From: Proteiniphilum sp.
GTDB lineage: Bacteria; Bacteroidota; Bacteroidia; Bacteroidales; Dysgonomonadaceae
Assembly (NCBI GenBank): GCA_031284475.1
Contig: JAISZV010000361.1
Span: forward strand, 1 to 6,099
DNA length: 6,099 nucleotides
Reading direction: 5' to 3'
The notes under the pieces are model-generated. The model was not told the origin of the DNA. It saw only the letters and a list, made by a program, of their open reading frames with translations, and ran no database searches. Both the position numbers and the translations under genes were made by a program. Shown piece by piece: positions 1 to 5,386 of this stretch. Numbering within the stretch: the first letter of the stretch is position 1; each line of letters begins with the position of its first letter.

Positions 1-182
1 ACGGCTGGACAGCATTAATGTATGCATCACACAGAGGCCATACCGAAACGGCGAAACTCTTGATAGAAAAAGGCGCGGAGGTGAACGCCGTCAGGAAGGA
101 CGGTGGGACAGCATTGAAGTCTGCATCATCCAAGGGTTATACCGAAATTGTGAATTTACTGAAAGCAAAAGGCGCAAGATAG
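1..182 (+). CDS. Ankyrin-repeat protein, 3' end only (5' end outside window)
   Basis: The reading frame is open from the window edge (first full codon at 3) to TAG at 180-182 and gives the last 59 residues. They form one complete 33-residue ankyrin repeat (G-W-T-A-L start, G-H-T-E-T-A-K-L-L-I-E-K-G-A middle, E-V-N-A end) and a final, shorter repeat ending in K-A-K-G-A-R. This is the ankyrin consensus: TALxxA, GHxE, V/AKLLIEKGA, xVN. Ankyrin repeats bind other proteins; no enzymatic domain is visible and the partner is unknown. The gene closely resembles the next one (234-554), including its last two repeats and the DNA after the stop. If the roughly 370-bp duplication period holds, it starts about 135 bp before the window and is about 105 residues long. 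The ankyrin call is firm; function and N-terminus are not known. Confidence 0.85.
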   Translation, partial: GWTALMYASHRGHTETAKLLIEKGAEVNAVRKDGGTALKSASSKGYTEIVNLLKAKGAR

Positions 183-218
183 TCGCCGCCCTTATTTTCA
201 GCAATCACAGTTCGGACG
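3..218 (+). repeat. Tandem-duplicated ankyrin gene segment, copy A
   Basis: This segment matches 372-604. It consists of a 99-bp ankyrin unit (3-101), a shorter last unit (102-179), the stop codon and about 36 bp of non-coding flank. By hand alignment the 99-bp unit matches its counterpart at 372-470 at 78 of 99 positions. The 14-mer TTGATAGAAAAAGG occurs at 60-73, 429-442 and 528-541. The flank shares the start AATCACAG and the further blocks GGAC/AGAC and AAAC with copy B. Shared sequence after the stop supports duplication of a whole gene and not just spread of a coding repeat. Confidence 0.75.
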
Positions 219-233
219 GCAAACAGAGTAAAA

Positions 234-554
234 ATGGGACTATTCGATTTATTAAAAAAAGAAAACTCGCCTTCTCCGGAAAAACTGATAAGGGCGGCAA
301 TGCAAGGAGATGTAATACAGGTAAAATTGCTGCTGGAAAAAGGTGCAAATGTGAACGCTGCCGACAAGGGCGGCTTTACGGCATTGATATCTGCATCATG
401 CAACGGTCATACCGAAACAGCGAAACTTTTGATAGAAAAAGGAGCGGATGTGAACGCTGCCAATGAGTACGGGCAAACGGCATTGATATGTGCATCAGGC
501 ATCGGTCATACCGAAACGGTGAAACTGTTGATAGAAAAAGGAGCAAGAGAGTAG
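234..554 (+). CDS. Small ankyrin-repeat protein (106 aa)
   Basis: This complete gene has no catalytic domain. Residues 1-14 (starting MGLFDLLKKE) form a short leader that is not a signal peptide, so the product should be cytoplasmic. Repeat 1 covers about residues 15-46 and is the most divergent (L-I-R-A-A-M-Q-G-D, V-K-L-L-L-E-K-G-A). Repeat 2 covers 47-79 and is canonical. Repeat 3 covers 80-106 and lacks the last loop, acting as the C-terminal cap. Three repeats is near the minimum for a stable ankyrin fold. The ATG at 234 is preceded by A-rich sequence without a Shine-Dalgarno site, as expected in Bacteroidota. It is probably co-transcribed with the upstream paralogue 51 bp away, since no clear promoter lies between them, and transcription should end at the terminator at 637-665. 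Role unknown; protein binding is inferred from the fold. Confidence 0.85.
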   Translation: MGLFDLLKKENSPSPEKLIRAAMQGDVIQVKLLLEKGANVNAADKGGFTALISASCNGHTETAKLLIEKGADVNAANEYGQTALICASGIGHTETVKLLIEKGARE

Positions 555-604
555 CCGCTCTTATATCCCAATCATAAAAATCACAGATCAGACAGTAAAC
601 GAGG
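372..604 (+). repeat. Tandem-duplicated ankyrin gene segment, copy B
   Basis: This is the counterpart of copy A (3-218), offset by 369 bp. It holds a 99-bp ankyrin unit (372-470), a final unit (471-551), the TAG stop and a non-coding flank resembling that of copy A. The two units here are in 99-bp register with each other, sharing GGTCATACCGAAAC and TTGATAGAAAAAGG. The flank has a small insertion relative to copy A in the region of 572-580. Confidence 0.75.
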
Positions 605-636
605 TATAAACAGTCAGGAATTAAAAGTAAATGAAT

Positions 637-665
637 AAAAGGCTGCTTTTTAAGCGGCTTTTTTT
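637..665 (+). terminator. Intrinsic terminator after the ankyrin genes
   Basis: The core stem pairs 641-648 (GGCTGCTT) with 652-659 (AAGCGGCT), including two G-T wobbles, around a three-T loop (649-651). It can be extended by A-T pairs 637-640 with 660-663. Seven consecutive T residues (659-665) follow the stem. It lies 82 bp after the stop of the second ankyrin gene and before the phosphofructokinase promoter, so it should end the ankyrin transcript. Confidence 0.8.
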
Positions 666-693
666 GTTGCATCGTCAAAAAGAGCTATCTTTG
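663..693 (+). promoter_or_regulatory. Bacteroides-type promoter for the phosphofructokinase gene
   Basis: TTTG at 663-666 and TATCTTTG at 686-693 match the Bacteroides sigma-ABfr consensus (-33 TTTG, -7 TAnnTTTG), with a spacer of exactly 19 bp. Transcription should start near position 700, leaving a leader of about 70 nt before the ATG at 771. The -33 element is made from the last T residues of the upstream terminator plus the next G. Confidence 0.8.
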
Positions 694-770
694 CGGCGTA
701 TTGTTTTAAGGGAATTTTTAAGAAAACCGAAGTAATTATCAGCAAATTTTCAAAGGCAAACATTTCAATT

Positions 771-1754
771 ATGGAGTCTAACATAAAAAGCGTGGGCGTT
801 CTCACCTCAGGGGGCGATGCGCCGGGTATGAATGCCGCCATCCGTGCGGTAACGCGCGCCGGAATATTCAACGACATGAAGGTGTACGGAATTTACAGAG
901 GATATAAAGGACTGATCTCGGACGAAATAGTAGAATTTAAAACCAACAGTGTAAGTAATATCATCCAGCAGGGGGGAACTATACTGAAAACGGCCCGTTC
1001 GTCGGAGTTCAAGACCGAAGAGGGCCGCAGGGCCGCTTACGAAAACATGCGGAAGCATGGCGTAGAAGCGCTGGTTGTGATCGGCGGCGACGGTTCCCTC
1101 ACGGGCGCCGGCATCTTCGCCAATGAATATAACATTCCCATCGTAGGGCTTCCCGGCACCATCGACAACGACCTGAACGGCACCGATACAACAATAGGAT
1201 ACGACACGGCGCTGAATACCATCATGCAATCGATGGACAAAATACGCGATACGGCCACTTCGCACGAGCGTCTGTTTTTTGTGGAAGTGATGGGGCGTAA
1301 TTGCGGTTACCTGGCGCTCAACAGCGCTATTGCTTCGGGAGCCGAAGCGGCGATTATCCCGGAAATAAGTATTGAAAAAGACCAGTTGGGCGAACTCATT
1401 GAGCAGGGTTTCCGTAAATCGAAAAGCAGCAGTATGGTGCTTGTCACCGAAAGCGAAGTAACCGGGGGAGCCTTGAAATTGGCAGAACGGGTAAAGACGG
1501 AGTACCCCCAATACGATGTACGCGTCTCCATACTCGGCCACCTGCAACGCGGCGGGTCGCCTACGGCGCAAGACCGCATCCTCGCAAGCCGCATGGGGAT
1601 TGCGGCCATACAGGCGTTAATAGAAAATCAACGGAATGTGATGATCGGCATCCGGGAAAACGAAATCGTCTATGTCCCGTTCAAGAGGGCTATAAAAAAA
1701 GACAGGGAAATCAGCGAGGAGATGCTGGAGGTATTGCGTATCTCCTCCATCTGA
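771..1754 (+). CDS. pfkA: ATP-dependent 6-phosphofructokinase (327 aa)
   Basis: This cytoplasmic enzyme phosphorylates fructose 6-phosphate to fructose 1,6-bisphosphate, the committed step of glycolysis. Its length is close to the usual bacterial PfkA length of about 320 residues. Visible motifs are the N-terminal nucleotide-binding SGGDAPGMN (13-21), GGDGS (105-109), PGTIDND (128-134) with catalytic Asp132, VEVMGR (171-176) and [13 protein letters not shown] (257-269). Gly108 and Gly129 are the residues typical of ATP users; PPi-dependent enzymes usually have Asp and Lys there. Substrate-binding Arg167, Arg176, Arg251, His257 and Arg260 match E. coli Arg162, Arg171, Arg243, His249 and Arg252. 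Arg25, Arg29 and Glu192 match the ADP/PEP effector-site residues Arg21, Arg25 and Glu187, so allosteric control may be kept (inference). It has its own promoter and appears monocistronic. The ATG at 771 places the conserved GVLTSGGD block at the usual distance from the N-terminus. Confidence 0.97.
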   Translation: MESNIKSVGVLTSGGDAPGMNAAIRAVTRAGIFNDMKVYGIYRGYKGLISDEIVEFKTNSVSNIIQQGGTILKTARSSEFKTEEGRRAAYENMRKHGVEALVVIGGDGSLTGAGIFANEYNIPIVGLPGTIDNDLNGTDTTIGYDTALNTIMQSMDKIRDTATSHERLFFVEVMGRNCGYLALNSAIASGAEAAIIPEISIEKDQLGELIEQGFRKSKSSSMVLVTESEVTGGALKLAERVKTEYPQYDVRVSILGHLQRGGSPTAQDRILASRMGIAAIQALIENQRNVMIGIRENEIVYVPFKRAIKKDREISEEMLEVLRISSI

Positions 1755-1805
1755 CGATAGCTCCTTTATTCGCATCCTCCGAAAAATAAATATGCATTTT
1801 TATTC

Positions 1806-1835
1806 TTTTTTTATGATTGAAAAGATGTACATTTG
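1806..1835 (+). promoter_or_regulatory. Probable promoter of the methylmalonyl-CoA operon
   Basis: TACATTTG at 1828-1835 matches the Bacteroides -7 consensus TAnnTTTG in full. The -33 region holds only a T-run (1806-1812, no TTTG), with about 18 bp between TTTT and the -7 element, so the upstream half is weak. A start near 1842 would give a leader of about 73 nt, A/T-rich and without obvious structure. It is the only good promoter match between pfkA and the epimerase gene. Confidence 0.65.
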
Positions 1836-1914
1836 CAGTCGGATTTTCAGATATAACAAGAAATAATTATTGAAAAATTTCCGATACACCCACAAGAAAA
1901 AATAAAATAATCGT

Positions 1915-2322
1915 ATGAAGATTACACACATCGAGCACATTGGGATAGCCGTAAAGAGCATTGAAGAACAACTCCCTTATTACGAAGGGGTTTTGGGCCT
2001 GAAATGTTACAATATTGAGACAGTAGAAGATCAAAAGGTAAAAACCGCATTTTTCATGGTGGGACAAACCAAGATCGAGTTACTGGAACCGACCGGTGAA
2101 GAGAGTACAATCGCCAAGTTTATTGAAAAAAGAGGCGAAGGAATACATCACATCGCCTATGCCACGGAAAATGTAAACGGAGCTTTGAAGGAACTGGAAA
2201 GCAAAGAGGTACGATTGATAGACCGGGAATCTCGCGCCGGCGCCGAAGGATTGCGCATCGCTTTCCTGCATCCCAAATCTACCGGCGGCGTCCTCACCGA
2301 ACTGTGCGAACATCCCGAATAA
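1915..2322 (+). CDS. mce: Methylmalonyl-CoA epimerase (135 aa)
   Basis: The enzyme interconverts (R)- and (S)-methylmalonyl-CoA, linking the B12-dependent mutase product to the decarboxylase encoded downstream. It is a cytoplasmic member of the vicinal-oxygen-chelate superfamily, built from two beta-alpha-beta-beta-beta modules. Module 1 opens with I-E-H-I-G-I-A-V (6-13) and ends at K-I-E-L-L-E-P (53-59). Module 2 opens with G-I-H-H-I-A-Y (76-82) and ends at G-V-L-T-E-L (125-130). The expected divalent-metal ligands are His8, Glu55 (Gln in the Propionibacterium enzyme), His79 and Glu129. S-T-I-A-K-F (64-69) is also typical of the family. Length is normal. It is the first gene of the operon, 68 bp before mmdA, with no convincing promoter between them. 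The start is the ATG at 1915, five codons before the first conserved strand and after an A-rich leader without a Shine-Dalgarno site. Confidence 0.95.
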   Translation: MKITHIEHIGIAVKSIEEQLPYYEGVLGLKCYNIETVEDQKVKTAFFMVGQTKIELLEPTGEESTIAKFIEKRGEGIHHIAYATENVNGALKELESKEVRLIDRESRAGAEGLRIAFLHPKSTGGVLTELCEHPE

Positions 2323-2390
2323 CCCGGGAAAAATAGAAAATTTTTACATCAAATGCGGAAACTTATTTCGTTTTAAATTAACAATTTTAT

Positions 2391-3953
2391 ATGAGCAACC
2401 AACTCGAAAAAGTAAAAGAGCTTATTCAACTGCGTGAAACAGCTCGTTTAGGAGGTGGCGAAAAGAGAATCGAGTCGCAACACCTCAAAGGAAAATACAC
2501 GGCGCACGAAAGACTTGACATGCTTCTTGACGAAGGAAGTTTTGAAGAGTTCGACATGTTCGTGGAACATCGTTGCCACAACTTCGGAATGGAAAAAAAC
2601 CAATTCCTGGGAGACGGAGTGGTAACAGGTTACGGAACTATTTACGGACGGCTTGTCTATGTATTTGCACAAGACTTCACCGTTTCCGGCGGTTCTTTGT
2701 CTGAAATGCATGCGCAAAAGATCTGCAAAGTAATGGATCAGGCAATGAAAATGGGCGCGCCCGTTATCGGCATTAACGACTCCGGCGGCGCGCGCATCCA
2801 GGAAGGGATCAACGCATTGGGCGGTTATGCCGAAATATTCCAGCGCAATATCCTGGCGTCGGGTGTAATTCCTCAAATATCGGGTATCTTCGGCCCCTGC
2901 GCCGGAGGAGCCGTTTACTCCCCTGCCCTCACCGACTTTATCATCATGACCCAGGGAACTTCCTACATGTTCCTCACCGGCCCGAAGGTAGTAAAAACCG
3001 TAACGGGAGAAGACGTTACCCAGGAGCAACTGGGAGGAGCCTTAGTGCACTCTTCCAAATCGGGCGTTTCCCAATTCCAGGTACAGACCGAAGAAGACGG
3101 AATGAAACTGATCCGCCAACTGCTCGGCTATATTCCGCAAAACAACCTGGAAGAAGCGCCCCTGCAATCCAACGATGACCCAATCGACAGGCTGGATGAC
3201 GGACTCAACGATATTATCCCCGACAATCCCAGCAAACCATACGATATGTATGAGGTGATCGGCGCTATCATCGACAAAGGAGAATTTCTGGAAGTGCATG
3301 CCGATTACGCAAAAAATATAATTGTAGGCTTTGCCCGTTTCAATGGAGTATCGGTTGGTATTGTGGCCAACCAGCCTAAATACCTTGCCGGTGTGCTCGA
3401 CATCAATGCTTCGCGCAAAGCGGCCCGTTTTGTCCGTTTCTGCGACGCTTTCAATATACCGATTGTCTCTCTGGTGGATGTGCCCGGCTTCCTTCCCGGA
3501 ACAGGACAGGAATACGGCGGCGTAATCACCCACGGCGCCAAGTTGCTGTATGCTTACGGCGAAGCTACCGTACCGAAAATAACCGTTACCCTGCGCAAAT
3601 CTTACGGCGGAGCGCATATCGTGATGAGTTGCAAGCAACTCCGGGGCGATATAAACTACGCCTGGCCCACCGCAGAAATTGCCGTTATGGGAGCCGACGG
3701 GGCGGTAGAAGTGCTTTACAGCAAAGAAATCTCCGCAGAGAAAGATCCCGAAAAAATGGCCGCGGTAAAAAACGAAAAGAAAAAAGAGTACGACGATCTC
3801 TTCACCAACCCGTATGTAGCTGCACGCTACGGATATATAGACGATGTGATTGAGCCGCGAAACACCCGTTTCCGCGTCATTCGTGCATTGCAGCAACTGC
3901 AAACCAAAAAATTGCAGAACCCGCCCAAGAAGCACGACAATCTACCTCTTTAA
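2391..3953 (+). CDS. mmdA: Methylmalonyl-CoA decarboxylase alpha subunit, biotin-dependent carboxyltransferase (520 aa)
   Basis: The protein transfers the carboxyl group of (S)-methylmalonyl-CoA to biotin on the carrier protein, giving propionyl-CoA. It has the tandem crotonase-like halves of the PccB/MmdA family. The N-half has H-E-R-L (39-42), [11 protein letters not shown] (129-139) and [13 protein letters not shown] (168-180), where backbone amides form an oxyanion hole. The C-half has [16 protein letters not shown] (362-377), the second active-site stretch YGGAHIVM (405-412) and [19 protein letters not shown] (422-440). The C-terminus, ending K-K-H-D-N-L-P-L, resembles propionyl-CoA carboxylase beta. 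Sequence alone does not separate carboxylase from decarboxylase. The adjacent beta-subunit gene and the lack of a biotin carboxylase gene here favour the decarboxylase. Ile410 stands where propionyl-CoA carboxylases have a specificity-linked Asp. The ATG at 2391 follows A/T-rich DNA. The next gene starts 12 bp after the stop. Confidence 0.93.
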   Translation: MSNQLEKVKELIQLRETARLGGGEKRIESQHLKGKYTAHERLDMLLDEGSFEEFDMFVEHRCHNFGMEKNQFLGDGVVTGYGTIYGRLVYVFAQDFTVSGGSLSEMHAQKICKVMDQAMKMGAPVIGINDSGGARIQEGINALGGYAEIFQRNILASGVIPQISGIFGPCAGGAVYSPALTDFIIMTQGTSYMFLTGPKVVKTVTGEDVTQEQLGGALVHSSKSGVSQFQVQTEEDGMKLIRQLLGYIPQNNLEEAPLQSNDDPIDRLDDGLNDIIPDNPSKPYDMYEVIGAIIDKGEFLEVHADYAKNIIVGFARFNGVSVGIVANQPKYLAGVLDINASRKAARFVRFCDAFNIPIVSLVDVPGFLPGTGQEYGGVITHGAKLLYAYGEATVPKITVTLRKSYGGAHIVMSCKQLRGDINYAWPTAEIAVMGADGAVEVLYSKEISAEKDPEKMAAVKNEKKKEYDDLFTNPYVAARYGYIDDVIEPRNTRFRVIRALQQLQTKKLQNPPKKHDNLPL

Positions 3954-3965
3954 AAGCAATTGAAT

Positions 3966-4871
3966 ATGAGAAATTATACAATAGCATTATTTCTTTTCAC
4001 CGCGGTACTGTTCTTCTCCGGATGTAAATCCAAACAAAAGAACCCAGCCTGGGTTATCAACGAAATCATGGTCGTCAACGAGAACGGCTATATGGATGAT
4101 TTCGGAAAACGGAACGGGTGGATCGAAATATATAACAATTCGGCAAAAACGCAGAACCTGGGAGGACGATACCTCACCAACGACCGTAATAATCCGAAAA
4201 AATACCCTATTCCCCGGGGAGACGTCCTCACGAAAATCCCTCCGCACCAGCATGCTCTTTTCTGGGCGGACGACGAACCTTTCAACGGGACGTTTCATGT
4301 GAGCTTCAAACTCGATCCCTCGAAAGAGAACTATATCGCGTTGTATGATAACGACGGGAGAACATTGCTGGATGAGATAGTGATCCCGGCAGTAGTGCCG
4401 ACCAACCAAACCTACGGTTATTTGCAGGATGGCATAAAATATGATGGGGAAGGCAACAACCTCGCCACTCTTCTTGAGAGGGTAACCCCCAGTAGTAATA
4501 ACGCCATTCTGGAAGAAAACCCCAAAGTGGTAAATCTCCAGGAAACCGACACATGGGGCGGGATGCTTACCATTACTTCTATGCTTGTGGTGTTCTGCGC
4601 ACTGATCGGTTTGTATTTCTTCTTCAAATTATCCGGGAACATAGCCAAAAGAATGTCGGAAAGGCAAGTGGCAAAAAGCGGTACGCTTTCGGCAATAAGG
4701 AGCCACACCCACTTATCCGGCGAAGTGCTGGCCGCAATCTCCGTCGCCATTCACGAGATGAGGGAAGATCAACACGATATGGAATCTACAATCCTCACCA
4801 TTCAGCATGTAAAGAGAAACTACTCTCCCTGGAATGCCAAGCGGCAGTCGTTAAGAGAATTACCGAAGTAG
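3966..4871 (+). CDS. OadG/MmdD-like gamma subunit with N-terminal lipoprotein signal and lamin-tail domain (301 aa)
   Basis: By position and C-terminus this is the small membrane subunit of the decarboxylase pump, which tethers the carboxyltransferase to the membrane beta subunit. Order of parts: signal peptide 1-19 with a lipobox-like F-F-S-G before Cys20; lamin-tail domain about 28-175 with I-N-E-I-M (31-35), D-D-F-G (44-47), W-I-E-I-Y-N (52-57) and F-W-A-D-D (99-103); one membrane helix about 199-221; a basic stretch K-R-M-S-E-R; a cytoplasmic tail with G-E-V-L-A-A-I-S-V-A-I (252-262) and Y-S-P-W (286-289), as in OadG-family C-termini. Neutral-to-acidic residues before the helix and basic ones after it fit periplasmic lamin-tail and cytoplasmic tail. 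Klebsiella OadG is only about 80 residues. The in-frame TTG at 3960 is possible, but the ATG at 3966 gives a cleaner signal peptide. The gene lies between mmdA and mmdC. Subunit role is inferred from context; the outer domain's role is unknown. Confidence 0.85.
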   Translation: MRNYTIALFLFTAVLFFSGCKSKQKNPAWVINEIMVVNENGYMDDFGKRNGWIEIYNNSAKTQNLGGRYLTNDRNNPKKYPIPRGDVLTKIPPHQHALFWADDEPFNGTFHVSFKLDPSKENYIALYDNDGRTLLDEIVIPAVVPTNQTYGYLQDGIKYDGEGNNLATLLERVTPSSNNAILEENPKVVNLQETDTWGGMLTITSMLVVFCALIGLYFFFKLSGNIAKRMSERQVAKSGTLSAIRSHTHLSGEVLAAISVAIHEMREDQHDMESTILTIQHVKRNYSPWNAKRQSLRELPK

Positions 4872-4930
4872 AAAAAAGTTTAGGTTCTGAAATATTCCAT
4901 ATACAGAAATAAAAAAAATAAAATGATTAT

Positions 4931-5371
4931 ATGAAAGAGTTCAATTATAAAATCAACGGAGCTCCCTACAGGGTAGTGGTTACCAAATCGGACAACGAAT
5001 TAGTGGAACTTGAAGTGAACGGTACGCCCTACACGGTTGAGATGACGCCCAAAGTAAAAAAAACGAAAACAGTAATACAACGTCAGAGCGCGCCCTCAGG
5101 GCCTACGCCGCAGAGCGCGTCTACTCCCCTCGTAACAAAACCCTCCGGCCTTACCGGGAAAAATACCATCCAATCCCCGCTTCCGGGTATCATATTAGAT
5201 ATTCGCTGCAAGGTGGGCGACCCCGTAAAAAAAGGGCAAACACTCATGATTCTCGAAGCGATGAAGATGGAAAATAACATCCTTGCCAACGGAAGCGGAA
5301 AAGTAACGGAAATTCTTGTTCAAAAAGGGGATTCGGTTCTCGAAGGGGCCGATCTTGTAGTCATCGAATAA
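4931..5371 (+). CDS. mmdC: Biotin carrier protein of methylmalonyl-CoA decarboxylase (gamma/BCCP-type subunit, 146 aa)
   Basis: The protein carries biotin between the carboxyltransferase MmdA and the membrane decarboxylase MmdB. Residues 76-146 form a biotinyl/lipoyl domain with S-P-L-P-G (82-86), G-D-P-V-K-K-G (96-102) and the biotinylation motif EAMKMEN (109-115). Lys112 is the modified residue, 34 residues from the C-terminus as usual. Residues 41-75 form a flexible linker rich in Lys, Pro, Ser and Thr. The first 40 residues form a small N-terminal region containing two similar stretches, INGAPYRVVV (8-17) and VNGTPYTVEM (29-38). No signal peptide is present; it acts in the cytoplasm at the inner membrane face. 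A biotin ligase is needed but not encoded here. The ATG at 4931 follows 59 bp of A-rich spacer; mmdB starts 15 bp after the stop. Confidence 0.95.
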   Translation: MKEFNYKINGAPYRVVVTKSDNELVELEVNGTPYTVEMTPKVKKTKTVIQRQSAPSGPTPQSASTPLVTKPSGLTGKNTIQSPLPGIILDIRCKVGDPVKKGQTLMILEAMKMENNILANGSGKVTEILVQKGDSVLEGADLVVIE

Positions 5372-5386
5372 AATCCGGGATCGAGT

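Noticed and set aside
183..233. Possible promoter between the two ankyrin genes
   Set aside because: The closest match to TAnnTTTG differs at two positions, and no TTTG lies at the right distance. Co-transcription is simpler.
1..606. Regular repeats considered as a CRISPR array or mobile element
   Set aside because: The 99-bp period equals one 33-residue ankyrin repeat, the units are coding throughout, there are no unique spacers, and no transposase or terminal inverted repeats are present.
807..1571. Open frame of 254 codons on the - strand
   Set aside because: It lies entirely within pfkA on the opposite strand, and its product has no recognisable domain and an odd composition. The + strand frame carries every phosphofructokinase motif.
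1779..1812. A/T-rich hairpin with T-run after pfkA as a terminator
   Set aside because: The stem is almost all A-T, needs a three-base bulge, and has a single G-C pair, so it is too weak to call. The T-run also falls in the -33 region of the next promoter.
3042..3935. Open frame of 297 codons on the - strand
   Set aside because: It is antisense to the carboxyltransferase gene, whose conserved motifs run through the whole interval. The product shows no family signature.
3960..3965. TTG start two codons upstream of the gamma-subunit ATG
   Set aside because: It is in frame and possible, but the ATG at 3966 gives a standard signal peptide, and nothing in the sequence favours the rarer start codon.
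4885..4908. TTCTG/CAGAA inverted repeat between the gamma subunit and mmdC genes
   Set aside because: The stem is only five pairs with a 14-base loop and is followed by A residues instead of T, so it is neither a terminator nor a clear regulatory element.
4553..4912. Second + strand frame overlapping the gamma-subunit gene
   Set aside because: The gamma frame encodes the membrane helix and OadG-like tail up to its own stop at 4871. The alternative frame has no domain, and its extension past 4871 is only 41 bp.
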